Source of the DNA: Cololabis saira
Lineage: Eukaryota > Chordata > Actinopteri > Beloniformes > Belonidae
Assembly (NCBI RefSeq): GCF_033807715.1
Contig: NC_084587.1
Span: 13,311,017 to 13,375,016, forward strand
Direction: 5' to 3'
Length of the DNA stretch: 64,000 bases
In this document: positions 46,298-58,588 of the stretch, piece by piece
How the letters are laid out: each line of letters opens with the position of its first letter
Position numbering within the stretch: the stretch's first letter is position 1
Made by a program: the position numbers and the translations under genes
Notes under the pieces: model-generated
Seen by the model: only the letters and a program-made list of their open reading frames with translations
Databases searched by the model: none
What the model was told of the DNA's origin: nothing

Positions 46298-46548
46298 TTA
46301 ACCCTTGTGTACTGTATAACTGGTCTTGTCTTTCCCTTTCTCCCTGCCGGTCCGTATTGTTTCACCTCTCCATGTTTTCCACGGTAGATTTCTTTTTCAT
46401 AGTTTTTGATTCTTGTTCACGGTCTGGTTTTTGTATCCTGCTTAGCAGCGTTTTTGGTTTTCTTTTTGAGTAAATAAATCAGTTTTTGAGAACTCCTGCC
46501 TCCTGCTCTCCTGCATCTGGGTCCTACTCTAACCTTCCTGACAGTTTT

Positions 46549-47831
46549 TCTTTTTTCTCTATTTTTGCTTTCTTTTTTTTATTGATAGGAAGTTATATAC
46601 AAAGAACATGAGACAACTGCTCCAATTTATATGTTACAAAAAATAAATGTAAAATTCCAGTGAAATTAACAGAAGTAGGGAGAATGACACATAAACGAGT
46701 GAATAAATAAAATATGAAAAAGAAAAAACAAATAAATAAGTAAAATGTAAATACAGTAGGCTATTCATCTTTAAAAAAATGTCTCGTATATATCGCTGGA
46801 TGTTATAGTTTGGTTCTATATTTGCTTTCTCTTCTCTCTCACAGATTGATAAAAATGTGTCATTAGCTCCTCATTAAGGTGATTGGACGAGCAGGGTGTG
46901 GAAATGCGTGGGCGGGACTATCTCTTTACATACAAAAAAAAGTTAAAAAAATGACCGACTGGCCCACCGGGAAAACTTCCGGTACTCCCTATCAGGGCCG
47001 CCGCTCCCTAAATGCAGAACATGCGCTAGATGTAGGGCCTCGCCTTCCAACGACGGCCTCATTTTGCACGAGGGGACGAATTTGCACTGTAGTGCATGCG
47101 CCACCATGAGGCGGAGGAGAGAAAAGAGACCTCTAATCTGACCGCCCAATGATTGACGCAACTCCCTGCACCTTGTTAACACCCTCTGTGGAAAAAGAGG
47201 AAAAATAACCAGTTGGTCGTATATACATTTTAGCCAATATCTAATATATTGGGTATAGTTTTCAATTCAATTTCAATTTCAATTTATGTTGTTAAGAAGT
47301 TTATGATCTCACTTATGACTTTTCATCCAGAAAATAGAGACAGTAGGCTACGTAAATAGAGAAAAAACATAGTCATAATAATAAAAAAGAATGATAACAG
47401 ATATTAAAAAGCAAATAATGAGACAAGAACAGACATTAGTATACCAGAAGTATATAATAGAGAAGACCTGCTGGTTTCAAAGGCGTGGAGTCAGCAGCTT
47501 GACTCATGCCCACCCATCTTTAATATGTCTGCTGCTTTGGAAATCTGCATTACAGCTTTGTGACATCTACTTTAGAGGTACAGCAAAGGCAGCGCGATGT
47601 GAAATAGGCTGAAGATAAAAAATGGGAAAGTGAAAAATTTGATCTGTCACAGTGACACAGTAAACTCCAAATCTGAAATTTCTGTGACTTGACATATTTT
47701 CAGACTTGGGAGACCTGAAGCAAACTGACAAGTCAAACAATATTTACTGATAGCCTGTAACAACAATAAGGATGTCATTTAAATGCTGATTTGATAGTTT
47801 AACTGATTGTTTTATGATTTTTTTTTATACC
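46549..47831. other. AT-rich DNA with a possible hAT end near 46994
   Basis: CAGGGCCGCCGCTCCC at 46994-47009 resembles a CAGGGCC hAT terminus. It is followed by GC-rich sequence to about 47190. The preceding GACTGGCCCACCGGGAAAAC also looks like hAT terminal DNA. No paired end was found. Confidence 0.3.
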
Positions 47832-47835
47832 TTAA

Positions 47836-48249
47836 AGGAGCTGTATGTAAGAGCAATAATAAAACGAATCATAAAATGACCCCGATATGTCAACAGACAT
47901 TTAAAAATCATGTTCATTTCAAATACTTATGTCACTGACAACAGCACTCAAGCCAGGATATTCCAGTTTAAAAAGAGGAGTTGCAGCCCTCAACTGATGT
48001 TTATGTTGTCATTTTTCGTTTTGGCCTGAAGCTCCACCCTCCACCTATCTCCCAATCACCAAGTCAGTATTGTTTCGGCATCCGGGTTGCCAGCTCGGCT
48101 CTAATTATCGCAGCAGCTGCTACGAACGTGTTGGATGAAAAACCTGGCAACCTCTGGTCGGGGGGAGGAGGGGGAGGGTACACGCCGCTCAACAATATTT
48201 TGAAAGTGACTGCAGTACCAGTTTTGGACATTTCTTACAGACGGCTCCT
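47836..48249. mobile_element. 414-bp TTAA-flanked MITE (B)
   Basis: TTAA lies at 47832-47835 and 48250-48253. The ends are AGGAGCTGTATGTAAGA and, in complement, AGGAGCCGTCTGTAAG. The type is like MITEs A and C. The 90-codon open frame inside it has no recognisable protein features. Confidence 0.88.
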
Positions 48250-48253
48250 TTAA

Positions 48254-48730
48254 GTAATTTAAACATCAAATTAAAAGAATAACAATATTTCATAAGTAAT
48301 TAATGAGTCAGACTGTTCCTGAAATACAAAAATCTTAAAAGACAATATGCTCCTCTTCATGCATTACATTATTGCTCATATATGCACCTTATGTTTGTAT
48401 ACTTTCATTTTACTTTGTGCCTTCATTATCTCTCTCTGGCACTGATCCAGGCAAACATCAGTAAAGTTTCTATTTTTAAGTAGACCGATGTGCTTAACTA
48501 ATTCCAAACCTCAGGCCAACGGCATTCCGGTCCCTAATGGTTTTTGTATCTTATTTATCCTTTCATTCTTTTTTTTGTATTCCTTGCACTCTCAGAGCTA
48601 CACTTGTAAATATTTTTTTATGCATTATTACCTCTGGATATAGCTTTTTTTCTGACAATCTTTACACCAATTCGCCATGACAAATAAACACAATAAATGA
48701 AATCCTGATTTTGGTGCTGATTCTGGCACG
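48254..48730. other. AT-rich DNA, no gene seen
   Basis: No supported feature. Confidence 0.4.
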
Positions 48731-48840
48731 GATGGTTGGATGGATGGATGGATGGATGGATGGATGGATGGATGGATGGATGGATGGATGGATGGATGGA
48801 TGGATGGATGGATGGATGGATGGATGGATGGATGGATGGA
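48731..48840 (+). repeat. (GGAT)n microsatellite
   Basis: About 27 GGAT units with one TTGG interruption at the start. Frames across it give only Trp-Met-Asp-Gly or Ile-His-Pro-Ser repeats. Confidence 0.97.
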
Positions 48841-50803
48841 GTTAGAGCATATTGGATGTCTTGCACAACAAATAGCTTCATGTTTTTCAGCACAACTCAA
48901 CCAAACTATGAGCATCTCCATGTCAAATGAAATTCTATAATTTTATGACGAATTTGAAATTATATTTCTGGAAAAGCAGAGCAACAGATGCACATTTTCT
49001 AATCCATAATCACAGACAACCATTGAAGAGGAGTTGCAGCATCATTAAAACATAGTTTTATGAGACTCCTGGCTTTGGTCATCCATGCTGGGTGGAGATT
49101 CACTGAGCTCAACTGTCTAGTGACTGCCAAGAAGTAAAACACAAAATGAAACCGACTGCAAAGAATTGTGACAGATTTGTTGGTTAGTGTCATAGCATTC
49201 TAACGACTCAAGGGATTTTCATAGTGTATTTTTTTTTTTAAATGAAAGCAAAGAGTAAGAAGTAACAGTACAATACAAATGACTCAAACTGGAATATTTT
49301 GTACATGAAAAGGTGAATATGAGAGTTTTGGACCATTATACAGCATTTGAGTATGCAAACAAAAGCAAATGATCAGTTCAGGGAAGAAAAATGGTTTGTT
49401 GTTCTGCACTGACACTAGATTTGCACTCTGGATACTCATTGTGCACTACAAATGCACCCAAGTGATGCTGAAGTATAATACTACGCCTGAGTGCTTCAGC
49501 TTATCATCAATTTCTTTCTTTCTCACTACAGTGCATATAACTTCTCATATCCCAAACCAGTGCAAAGCCGTTGATTGAGGTGCGTGCATTCTGTGTTGCT
49601 GAATCGTAAGAGGACTAGAAACAGTATTTGCTAAAGCTGCAATGACAATGTCGAAATGAAGGCTGGAGCAACAATGAAAGCATGCTGCAAAAGCAGGTGA
49701 TGATTGACAATAGCAAACTAGGGACGAAATAAAAAAGCACCAGGTGTTTTTCAAGTTCAGAAAAAGAGACTGTGATGAGGTAGAAAACATATTATAGAAA
49801 GCAGGGTAAAACCAGGCTGCAGAGATGATAAAGGCTTCCCGAAACATTGATCTCATGCAACAATAAAGGGAACAGGTAACAATGAATTACATAATGTGGC
49901 AGGATACAATCCTTTAGAAGAAGCTTTATTATTACTGGGTCAAACCATTAAATCTGCGGTGGACCTGACTTACAGCCCGTGCTGTTTGATTCATTGCGAC
50001 TGTCCTCTATGAGGCGAATGGCCATTTTACAGTTGATAAAACAATGGCCTCCATTTCCCCCCCCCCCAGAGGAAGGTGTTGTATATTGCTGCTGCTAGCC
50101 TACCTGGTAGTGTGAATCAAGACTGAGCTATTGTTCTTCTCTGACAAAGAATAATGGGAGCACCTGCCCTGAATCAGGGTTGAAGAAGGAGGATTGTTTA
50201 TGTCCATGTAAAAGAAAAGAGTCTTAAAGTGAACATCACTTTCAGATTTTTTTTATTTTCCTTGCTGGCTCGAGGCTGCATTTATCTAGTCTCGTCAGAA
50301 ACACTACAGATTGCTTTTCTGAAGACTATGCTTGCATGACATGTAAAAACTGTTGTCTCTTCTGAGCGAAGGCTGATGCTGGATAGATTACTTTTAGCAT
50401 GGAACTTCACATGGATGGTGGATATCAAACTAGATTATACCGAAACACCAACACTCACTTTGAGATAGAGAGAGAGAGAGACTGCGGACAGCTTGGGACA
50501 CAGGAAAGTCTCATAAAGTGTTTTTCATCACAATTTAACCCTATAATGCCAGACGTATTTGATACAGGAATTTCTGAGACGTTTGTAGTATCCTCTTAAT
50601 CCAAAATGGAAAAAAAAAGTTTCATACCAAATAAATAATTAAAAAAACGCTATTACAAAAATAATTTACCTAACATATTCATAATGATAAGGAACATAAT
50701 TATTTAAAAATTGTTTTAATACAAAATTTGAAGCGTTTTTAATTCCAATATATAATTAACATTTCAAATAAAAAGACATTTTAGATTTTTTTTATTTTTT
50801 TTT
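48841..50803. other. AT-rich DNA, no gene seen
   Basis: A C-run lies at 50059-50068 and a short GAGA tract at 50466-50481. No gene could be supported. Confidence 0.45.
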
Positions 50804-50807
50804 TTAA

Positions 50808-51147
50808 AGGAGCATGAGGCTCCTTTTAAGAAATGAGACTCTCTAGCGCCACCCTTCACCACGACGGCCGTTGGGGGTACTGCAGCCAACAGCGAAGCCG
50901 GCACGGGAGAACGGGGAGAACGTGAATGCAGCGTCATTTGACGTCACATCCGCAGGACAGCGCGGGAAATTACGGTCACAATTGCAGCACATTTTGCAGC
51001 ACACAGCCTGTTCAAGGCAACAGAGAGATACGCTAGAGTGCTCATTCTTTTTGGTTTGGAACGCTTCATCTGACCTTATTACTAGAAAACTTAAAACGTA
51101 TACGAATTTTTTTCATAAATCCTGCCTCCAACCTGCCTCATGCTCCT
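50808..51147. mobile_element. 340-bp TTAA-flanked MITE (C)
   Basis: TTAA lies at 50804-50807 and 51148-51151. The ends are AGGAGCATGAGGC and GCCTCATGCTCCT. The interior holds GCGCCACCCTTCACCACGAC and AGCGTCATTTGACGTCA. Non-coding. Confidence 0.9.
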
Positions 51148-51430
51148 TTAATACGTCAGGCTTTAAATGGGTAACGATTTTCGGTAGACTGGAAGTCAAA
51201 GTGTCTATGGTGGAAAATCAATCTGTAAAAATGATGTATGTAAACTGAAATATTTAAATTATGTATTCAAGTAGGTAAGGGATTTTTATTTTAACAACTG
51301 TCTGTACATACATGTATATTGATGGTTAGTTGATTTGGTAAAACCTACTTTTAGGCAGGTGATGATGCTGAACCAAGTTTCTGACCATTTGAAACAACCC
51401 CAGGACCAAAGCATTAAAAGTTCATGACTT

Positions 51431-52108
51431 TGTCATGGCTGCTCCTCCAACTGATCACCGGCTGAGACTACAGTCCCCAGGATTCCCCGGTTATTCCTCA
51501 CAGTCTATCTATTTATACCCTGCGTTCCTCCTCCCTCACTCTGTAGTATTGTCTTGTTCATGTCACCACATGAAACCTACACCGACTAACTCTTTCCGTT
51601 AGCTCTGTTCTACAGTGTTATCCAGCAACAACTATAACTTACATTTCTTTAATCTGATGTCTGTGCTTGGGTCAGCCTGCTGTATGCAGCGCTTCTTATT
51701 TGTTATCATAGGCTCCGTCTGCACGTCTTTCCATGTCCTTGTCTTTAGATTTGAGTTTTGATTGTTCCAGTTTGAACACGTTTTAGGTTTCTTGTGTTTT
51801 CTCCACTTTTCTTCCACACGTCTAATCTAGAATTTGTTATGTCTTGACCTTTTGTTTTTCTCCTTCTGCTATTGCCACCCGTGTCCTCCTTACACTTGCT
51901 TATCTGATGTGTTACCTGTTTGTCTTCTCCCCTTGTGTGTATGTTCAGTCCTTCTTGTTTCAACTTTTTCTCATAGTCTGTCATGCGTGTCGTGTTTCTC
52001 TCACTGCCTCTTCATTTTTGGGTTTCTTTTCTTTTGTTTCTCGTGGTAAATAAAGAAAACCCTGACTTGTCCTGCCCCAAATCTCTGACATTCGGGTCAC
52101 TCTTGACA
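51431..52108 (+). mobile_element. Probable LTR-like element of the TGTCA...TGACA type
   Basis: It starts TGTCATGG and ends CTTGACA. A TATA-like CTATTTATACC (about 51508) and AAATAAAG (near 52048) followed by CCCTGACTTGTCCTG give an LTR-like order. The flanks do not show a matching 5-bp duplication, so the borders are uncertain. Short Phe/Cys-rich frames inside are not genes. Confidence 0.45.
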
Positions 52109-53340
52109 TTTCAAGGTCAAGTCTTTCTGTTTGCTAGGGAATGTAAATTTTTTTTTTCTTTTTTTGATCAGGGTAATTAAGAAAATTGATTTTCTACACA
52201 GTATTTATAGCAGGTCGAGTCTGTTCCCTTGTTGCATGTAAACCTTCACTACTAAACTTACTTTCAGTGTTAAGCATTGATGTTAGTATTACTGTTGGTT
52301 TTCTGTTAGAATTCACCAGATGTTTAAATGCTGATCTCATTCAATAACTCAAAATTGTTTTCCAACTAGATTTAACCACCATTCTTCCAAGTTGGGAGAA
52401 TTTGTTGAACACTCCACTGTTAATTTTGGATAGGCTGTAAGATACACACAGAGTAAGTAAAAGCAAAGGGTTTTAGTCTCTGAGGCTGCTTTCTGGCTGT
52501 GATAGAGAGATCAGTAGGAATGTGGGTTGTTGATCCGTGGGCTTGCTTTTGGCTTGAGGCGTGGTCTCCAACTGCTGCTCTCGGTGGTGGGATTATGGCT
52601 CGAACAGAGGCTGGATTCTCTGCAGTGCTGGTGAAGGCTCTACAAGAGAAGGGAAACGATATTTACTTCATGAGGTAACCCGTGAAAGCCAGCAAACAAG
52701 ACTTTACGTACCACAGAGATGACGGAACAAATTGGCCTTTTGACCTGATTGTTTAAAAGAAAAAAAGATTCACTCTGTATCAGATAAATAGTAATTTTTT
52801 GGTAATATATTCATTACTGCAGTTCTTTTTTAATAGGAGTTTCTTACCTACTTGCTTTGATTAACCCAGTAAGCCTGACATATGAAATAACACACAAACA
52901 ATTAATAGTTTTTAATTTGAAGAGTTTATTATATATTAAGATTCATTTAAAAACACACAGAGTTATGTTTTAAACAGTTTCTAAATAGTGTTTTTGTATC
53001 ATTATGAATACATTGAGTATTTTTATTATATTAAAAATACTTACTATTTATTTATTTGTTTTATTTTGAGGTGATCAAATATATATGAGCAGTGTACATG
53101 CAGCAGAGGTCAAATTGTTCATTGTTCATTCATTACTATAATTATCTATAAATTATAAATAAATATTCATTTATATAATTTTTGAAAAGAAATCATTAAC
53201 ACACAAGTACACGCTATATTGATTGACCTGTAAGAATTATATTTGAGCAGAGTTGACAAAGCACCTGAACACGAGATATTTTAGTGCTTTGCTGAAATCT
53301 CCAGAAAAAGCTTGAAATGATTGAGAGGTGGGGAGGGATG
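52109..53340. other. AT-rich DNA, no gene seen
   Basis: No supported feature. Confidence 0.4.
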
Positions 53341-53344
53341 GTTG

Positions 53345-53664
53345 TGTCAAGGAAGAGGTAGGTAGAGTTCCAAAAACAGTGATTTAATAATTGAAACAAA
53401 ACCAAAAGCGCTGCTGAGCAGGATTCAAAAACCAGGACATGAACATGACAATAATCCAAAGAAACCTGACGTGACACGTGGAGGAAGGAAAAAGTACGGA
53501 CATGCAGAGAACAAGGGAGAGACAAGACAAGATATAGAGTGAAGGCTTGACGAGACGCGGGTGCAAACGATCAGGGCAGATGGGAACAAGGGAAGTCAAG
53601 ATGTAACTGAAACAAAGACACGGGTTTCAAATTAAAACAGGATCTAAATAACAAAACTGTGACA
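53345..53664 (-). mobile_element. LTR-like element of the TGTCA...TGACA type, minus orientation
   Basis: Read on the minus strand it begins TGTCACAG, passes ATCCTGTTTTAATTTGAAACC, CCCTTGTTCCCATCTGCCC and GCTCAGCAGCGCTTTTGGTT, and ends CTCTTCCTTGACA. The body closely parallels 45534-46543 read on the plus strand, for example the CAGCAGCGTTTTTGG block. The flanking pentamers GGTTG and GATTA no longer match, so it is older or the borders have shifted. Confidence 0.62.
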
Positions 53665-53669
53665 GATTA

Positions 53670-55090
53670 TAAAAAAGGTAAATGATAAAATGAATCCATT
53701 TAACAATGAAAAATATAGACTGAATTATGCTGGACAGCTCACGTGCTGGAAATATATATTTTTTCACTGTTCAGGAAAAGACTGGATTTAACCTAAAATT
53801 TGTATAACTTGTAAGATTCGATTTAATATGACAGGGAATCCATGATTAAAAACAAAGAAACAAGTGCTTGTAAGCAGAAAGTGCCTGCACTGTGCCTGCA
53901 CTGCAATATTAGTTAGAGGGGGGGGTCTGAAAAGCATTGTTTGGGAACTGACAATAGAATTAAACCCTTTTGCCAAGTGAATATTAAAATCATAAGCTTA
54001 CTGTTATTCCCTTATGAGTTCCATAAAGTACACAATGTGGGACTGGATTCTTGCTGTGAGTTTTCATATCTGTGCATTAAGGAAGTGCTGCATGGGGTTT
54101 GTTTATCCACATCACACATGTCCTCATCGCAAGCTGTCATTCTATTCAATTAATTCCTTAGAAGGCTGCTCTTCTTGCCTGTGGCTTCTTGTCAGCAGCT
54201 CAACTTAACTGGCTGAGAGGAAAGTAGATTTAATGGCCCATCTGTTTTTGTCCAGCTTCCACACCAGTTTTTCAAGCATGCATGAAAGGGCTACATCACT
54301 TATGCCCATGCACAATATATAGTAATATACATAAATAACTGATGAAGTGGTGGCAGGCTGCAGTTGGAGTAGCACAGCTACACTTTTTCGAATGCACTTA
54401 AGTCTAGTGACACAATGAGGGTGTGAATGCAGATGGTTCCGGCTAAAAATAATAAACTCGGCGAATATCCAACTGCAGCACACGGCAACGTCACCACAGC
54501 TCAGCTCAGCTCAGTTGGTCATCCGTCAGAGATTCCTCTATAAGATAAACATATTTTCTTTTTTTGTGAATGTCAGGACAAGATACAATGGTTACACTTC
54601 ATGATGAAAGAAAGAAATGTACTTAGTTACAGGGGAACTAATAACGGACAATATAGGGACTAATTCCTCATGAACCATCACCTATATTTATGAGATGGCT
54701 TATGATTAGTCAATAGTCAGTAAAAGTAAATAGACCAAGGAGCTAATAAAAGATTGATTGCTAATAAACAGTGCTGGTTAATGAAATTATATCTTACAAA
54801 CATGTAACAATGAATAAATTGTTGATTACTCATTATGATTCTCTTCTTTACTTGAGTGGGCTGATTTCTTCTCCACTCATTAAATGTTAAAGCAGAACAA
54901 ATGAGTTTGTTTTTTCATGTCAGAATATCAATTTCATTTTCATTTGAAGGAAAATGCTCTTTTAGTAAGTGTCATGTAGCTTTTGGGGTTTCTTGTCCCT
55001 CATATTGGCAAAAACCATCCATCAAGGTTGCCTCTTGGAGCAAATGTGTATTACTTTACAGGGCTACATGTCACGTCTACAATGATGAGG
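53670..55090. other. AT-rich DNA, no gene seen
   Basis: A short AGCTC repeat lies near 54497-54516. No gene could be supported. Confidence 0.4.
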
Positions 55091-55154
55091 CTATCTCCCA
55101 GAGCTAAAGTGGACATGATAGTAGAGGCAGAAGCAACTAAGAGACTAAAAAGGC

Positions 55155-55235
55155 AAAACAGTGGCAAGGAAAAGCTCCCCTCTAAGAGGGAAGAAACCTT
55201 GAGCAGGACTTGGATCATAAAGGGGGATCCTTTTG
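55155..55235 (+). repeat. Fish LINE 3'-UTR-like fragment
   Basis: GGCAAGGAAAAGCTCCCCTC followed by AAGAGGGAAGAAACCTTGAGCAGGAC resembles the antisense of the CCTGTTAAAAGGGAG...TTCCTTCC landmark in L2/Maui 3' UTRs. It is short and its borders are unknown. Confidence 0.4.
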
Positions 55236-55637
55236 CCGGAGGTATAGTAGGAAAAGGGAGATAGGAAGGAGAGGATGAAGAGCAGAGGGAGGAGGGGCAC
55301 AGATATATTTTCAAAAGGTACATAAGACAAAATATATTAATAGTCATTTTCTGTCAACTGGAAAAGAGTTCTATGTACATATTATTGATACATGGTTAGT
55401 TGGTGTACTACAGAGACGATTATATGAACAGGTGTAGACAGCAGACACTGAGGTGGTCAGAGGGTGGGACTGCAGTGGAAGCTCTGGCCTGCAAACATGC
55501 ACAGAAGAGAAAAGGAGGGGGCAGACCAGCACACCAAACTACAAGAACAATGGAGAACAATCATGCTTATGAGATACTTCTAATTAATAACTGTGGATTG
55601 AGCTGAAGGAAGGAAAGAGAAGGAGAGGAGAGGGAAA

Positions 55638-55654
55638 GGGAGGGGGCGCTTAGT
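55638..55654 (+). promoter_or_regulatory. CTCF-like motif
   Basis: GGGAGGGGGCGCTTAG holds the AGGGGGCGCT half of the CTCF consensus, but the upstream CCA half is missing. Weak candidate. Confidence 0.2.
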
Positions 55655-55754
55655 GGATCATGTTAGTGACCCCCTGCTGTTTGTCTTGTCCTGCAGCTGC
55701 AGCTATGACAGCTGGCCCTAACACACTACAGTTTACACTAAGCATAGGCTTTAC

Positions 55755-55871
<117 letters not shown>

Positions 55872-55885
55872 GGATATAAATATAC

Positions 55886-55978
55886 ACGGATGTCCATTAA
55901 GTTGGAATAAAATAATTTTTACTTTTTCTCATGAAATAATTGTAAATGACAAGAGGAATGTTATTCCAACTTGTTGCA
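55886..55978. repeat. Short inverted repeat, possible MITE remnant
   Basis: ATTAAGTTGGAATAA near 55893 and TATTCCAACTT near 55961 are complementary across an AT-rich centre of about 55 bases. No clear target duplication was found. Confidence 0.4.
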
Positions 55979-56087
55979 TTCAGTGAGCCAGAAGCATTTT
56001 TCCTGTTTCAGGCCCACTGTCTGACTGGCAAATGTTTACCAAGTATACAAGAACACTTCAGTGGGGTCCTGCAGGGGTGTGGGAGTT

Positions 56088-56163
56088 TGCCCTAGCAGTC
56101 CACATGTCCTTTGTGGACCCGGAGAAGGCATTCCAGCGTTTCCCGAGGGGACTCCTGTGGCTG
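56088..56163 (+). pseudogene. LINE reverse transcriptase motif A scrap
   Basis: In one frame the plus strand reads AVHMSFVDPEKAFQRFPRGL, followed by LWL. This fits the V-F-V-D-L-E-K-A-F-D-R-V-P-R motif of a fish non-LTR reverse transcriptase. The second Asp is replaced by Gln. The neighbouring 20-30 bases lose the match, so only a core scrap survives. RTE-like and Rex1-like LINEs share this wording, so I do not name the clade. Confidence 0.62.
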
Positions 56164-56169
56164 GATTCT

Positions 56170-57597
56170 GTTTAGATACCATTTTTGATTTATTCTCTTA
56201 TCAGTTCTGGACCAATTCTGAGACTGCAGAGGTATTTAGCCTCAGCACAACTGTATTTACCGTCTCAAATTTAAAAAAAGAGCACTGTCAACAGGTCAAT
56301 AATGCAACACCTTTGAAGAGGACTAGAGACTACAGCTACCTACAACTGTGAGTCCGTCATGCATCATAGAGCACAAAAAAATAGTCAAAATTAATGTCTT
56401 ATGGCTTGCCTCTTTTTTTTACTCATTTGCTCACCCACTGGCTTTGATAAAAAAAAAATTAATAACCCTAGAGGTGTACAGTTCTGATGCCTTATGAAAG
56501 CTGGAACTAGTTCTGAGGTGTACTCTGTACTCCATGCTTGAGTTGAAATAAAAATATAATTAAACTGTTGTTGCGATATCAAATACAATGCTGTTCATGC
56601 TTGTAATTGTGGACCTGTCATTTCTTTTCTCTCTTTTCTTTTTTGTGACTCAGAGAACACAGAAAGTACTTCAACTCTTACCGTACTTCCCTCTGCAGCA
56701 TTTTCAGATTCCCAGCTTCGACACACGATGAAAGAAGAAAAAAATAAAAAAAATAAAATAAATCATAACGATATTGTTGTAGATTCTTAGACTGACTGTA
56801 ACAATGAGCCGGTGTCGAAATATGTGTTTACAGTCTTTCACTGGAAAAGCCACAGACACATGAGACTAAACAGTTTAATACCTGAAGGGAAAACCTCTGC
56901 GCGTCCAAAGCAATTTTCAGTGCTCGACAAATGCCACTCGGTCCTGTTGTCATGGAGATGTTGTCACCCTGCATGTAAGCTGGAGATATTCACAGCCACA
57001 GGGATGTTTTTTTTTTTCTTCTAATTATTGCTTGGAGACACATCACCAGGGAAACTGAAATGTCACTATTAAAGTGGCTTTTGTGGAATAGTTTGATGTG
57101 CCCTTTTCATGGATTTGTAAACAAACAGAAGGCAAAAAAATATAAGCAAACATCATATTACCAAATATAGCTTACTTACTCCAGGTATGACATTCGTTTG
57201 GGTTGAAAAAAAAAAACAACCAAAAATCAAGTTAATTTGTACTGTACGTTTTTAATAATTTAATAATTTTTAGTAAATGTTAAAATAAAAAAAACTAATG
57301 TAATAAAAGCCAAAGATATGATTAGCAAAGGCGGTTCATGAGAAGTCATTCTGAGTAAAGTTGTATTCTGCTTAATTTGCTGCAGCGTGGTTTTTGAGGC
57401 AGCATGTCAACAGCCACCACAGACGGAATTAATTAGTGTGAAAAGTTTTTACCATAAAAGCAAAACTATTTATTAATTAAGCTAATGCAGAAGAGCAAAG
57501 TCATTAATTTAAAAAAGCTTGAATTGTTGGTAGAAATCAAATTGAAAATGTGTTGGTGGGGGTTGTCGTCTCGAGTAGACAACACCAAGTCAGAATT
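56170..57597. other. AT-rich DNA, no gene seen
   Basis: No supported feature. There are poly-A/T runs near 56447, 57006 and 57208. Confidence 0.4.
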
Positions 57598-58420
57598 AAA
57601 GCTGCAAGCAGCGATGAACGGGCCCTCGCACGTGCAATTTTCACCAATAAAGGTCAAGGACTCAAAACTAAGTCCGATGACACCACCCACGAATCTTTAT
57701 GTCAAACCATTCAAAAGTTATTGCAGAAAATAGGATCTATCAAATATTGACCAATCAGAAGAAGGGGCGGGACTAATTCATGGCAATGAAGGTCAAGTAC
57801 TCAAAACTAAGTCCGATGACACCACCCACGACTCTCTATGTCAAACCATTCAAAAGTTACGGCAGAAAGTAGGGACTATCACATATGGACCAATCAGATG
57901 AAGGGGGGGCGCGCTTTTTGGCGTCTATGGACATCTTCGCAGGATCGAGACGCACATTTTGATGTATAACACACCTGGGTGCACGTTACGGTACAGGTGA
58001 AGAAGCAGCCGAAGAAATGGCATAAATTTTGCCAAAATTACACGATGAATCCAAAATGGCCGACTTCCTGTTCGGTTTCGGCCATGGCGCCAAGAGACTT
58101 TTCTTTAAGTTGCGACTTGATACAGGTGTGTACCGATTTTCGTGCATGTACGTCAAACCGTATTGTGGGGCTTGAGGCACAAAGTTTTCTAGGGGGCGCT
58201 GTTGAGCCATTAGGACACGCCCATTAATGCAAACCATTAAATATCAAATTTTTTGCCAGGCCTGGCTTGCCTGTAAAATTTGGTGACTTTTGGGGCACGT
58301 TTAGGGGGGCAAAAAGGCCCTCCTTTCGTCAGAAAAATAAAAGTAAAAACGAGAAAACATTTTTTTCCTACAGATACAATAGGGCCTTCGCACTGTCAGT
58401 GCTTGGGCCCTGATTAACAG
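57598..58420. repeat. GC-richer teleost dispersed repeat with internal tandem duplication
   Basis: It starts AAAGCTGCAAGCAGCGATG then AACGGGCCCTCGCAC and ends AATAGGGCCTTCGCAC...TGCTTGGGCCCT. That pair of ends is familiar from an abundant fish repeat whose superfamily I cannot assign. Two units of about 135 bp, 57645-57775 and 57787-57910, share ACTCAAAACTAAGTCCGATG and ACCACCCACGA and ATGTCAAACCATTC. Short open frames are not genes. Confidence 0.72.
58186..58203 (+). promoter_or_regulatory. CTCF-like motif in a dispersed repeat
   Basis: TTTCTAGGGGGCGCTGTTG contains the TAGGGGGCGCTG core of the CTCF consensus; the upstream CCA is not preserved. As part of a multicopy repeat it would recur genome-wide. 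Confidence 0.3.
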
Positions 58421-58588
58421 GCTGAAAAGAGAGCATATTACTGGATATGGATTTTTTGAAAGCAAAAGAGAGAAAATAAAAGATTATAAATAAAACGTTT
58501 AGAGTGAAAACATTATTTGCACTCTCGTGCTTATGCTCGTATGTGTGCAAAGAATTAGACTGACATGTAAAAGAACTAAAGCTCTGCA

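Larger units (their letters stand above)
45534..46543 (+). mobile_element. LTR-like TG...CA element with 5-bp duplication, split by a piggyBac-type MITE
   Basis: GTTTT lies at 45529-45533 and 46544-46548. The element starts TGTCAGG and ends CCTGACA. An AATAAA at about 46473-46478 is followed by ACTCCTGCCTCCTGCTCTC and CATCTGGGTCCTAC. That is the R-U5-like end shared with 38196-38305 and 53345-53664. Its own length without the MITE is about 350 bp. No coding sequence. Confidence 0.72.

Noticed and set aside
45660..46365. Frames of 190-220 codons on both strands across the CCTT array
   Set aside because: They are pure translations of a tetranucleotide repeat inside a MITE.
47981..48253. 90-codon frame in MITE B
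   Set aside because: It lies wholly within a non-autonomous TTAA-flanked element and ends at its border. No domain was seen.
48731..48840. CRISPR-like regular repeat
   Set aside because: It is a simple GGAT microsatellite without spacers, and the DNA is vertebrate.
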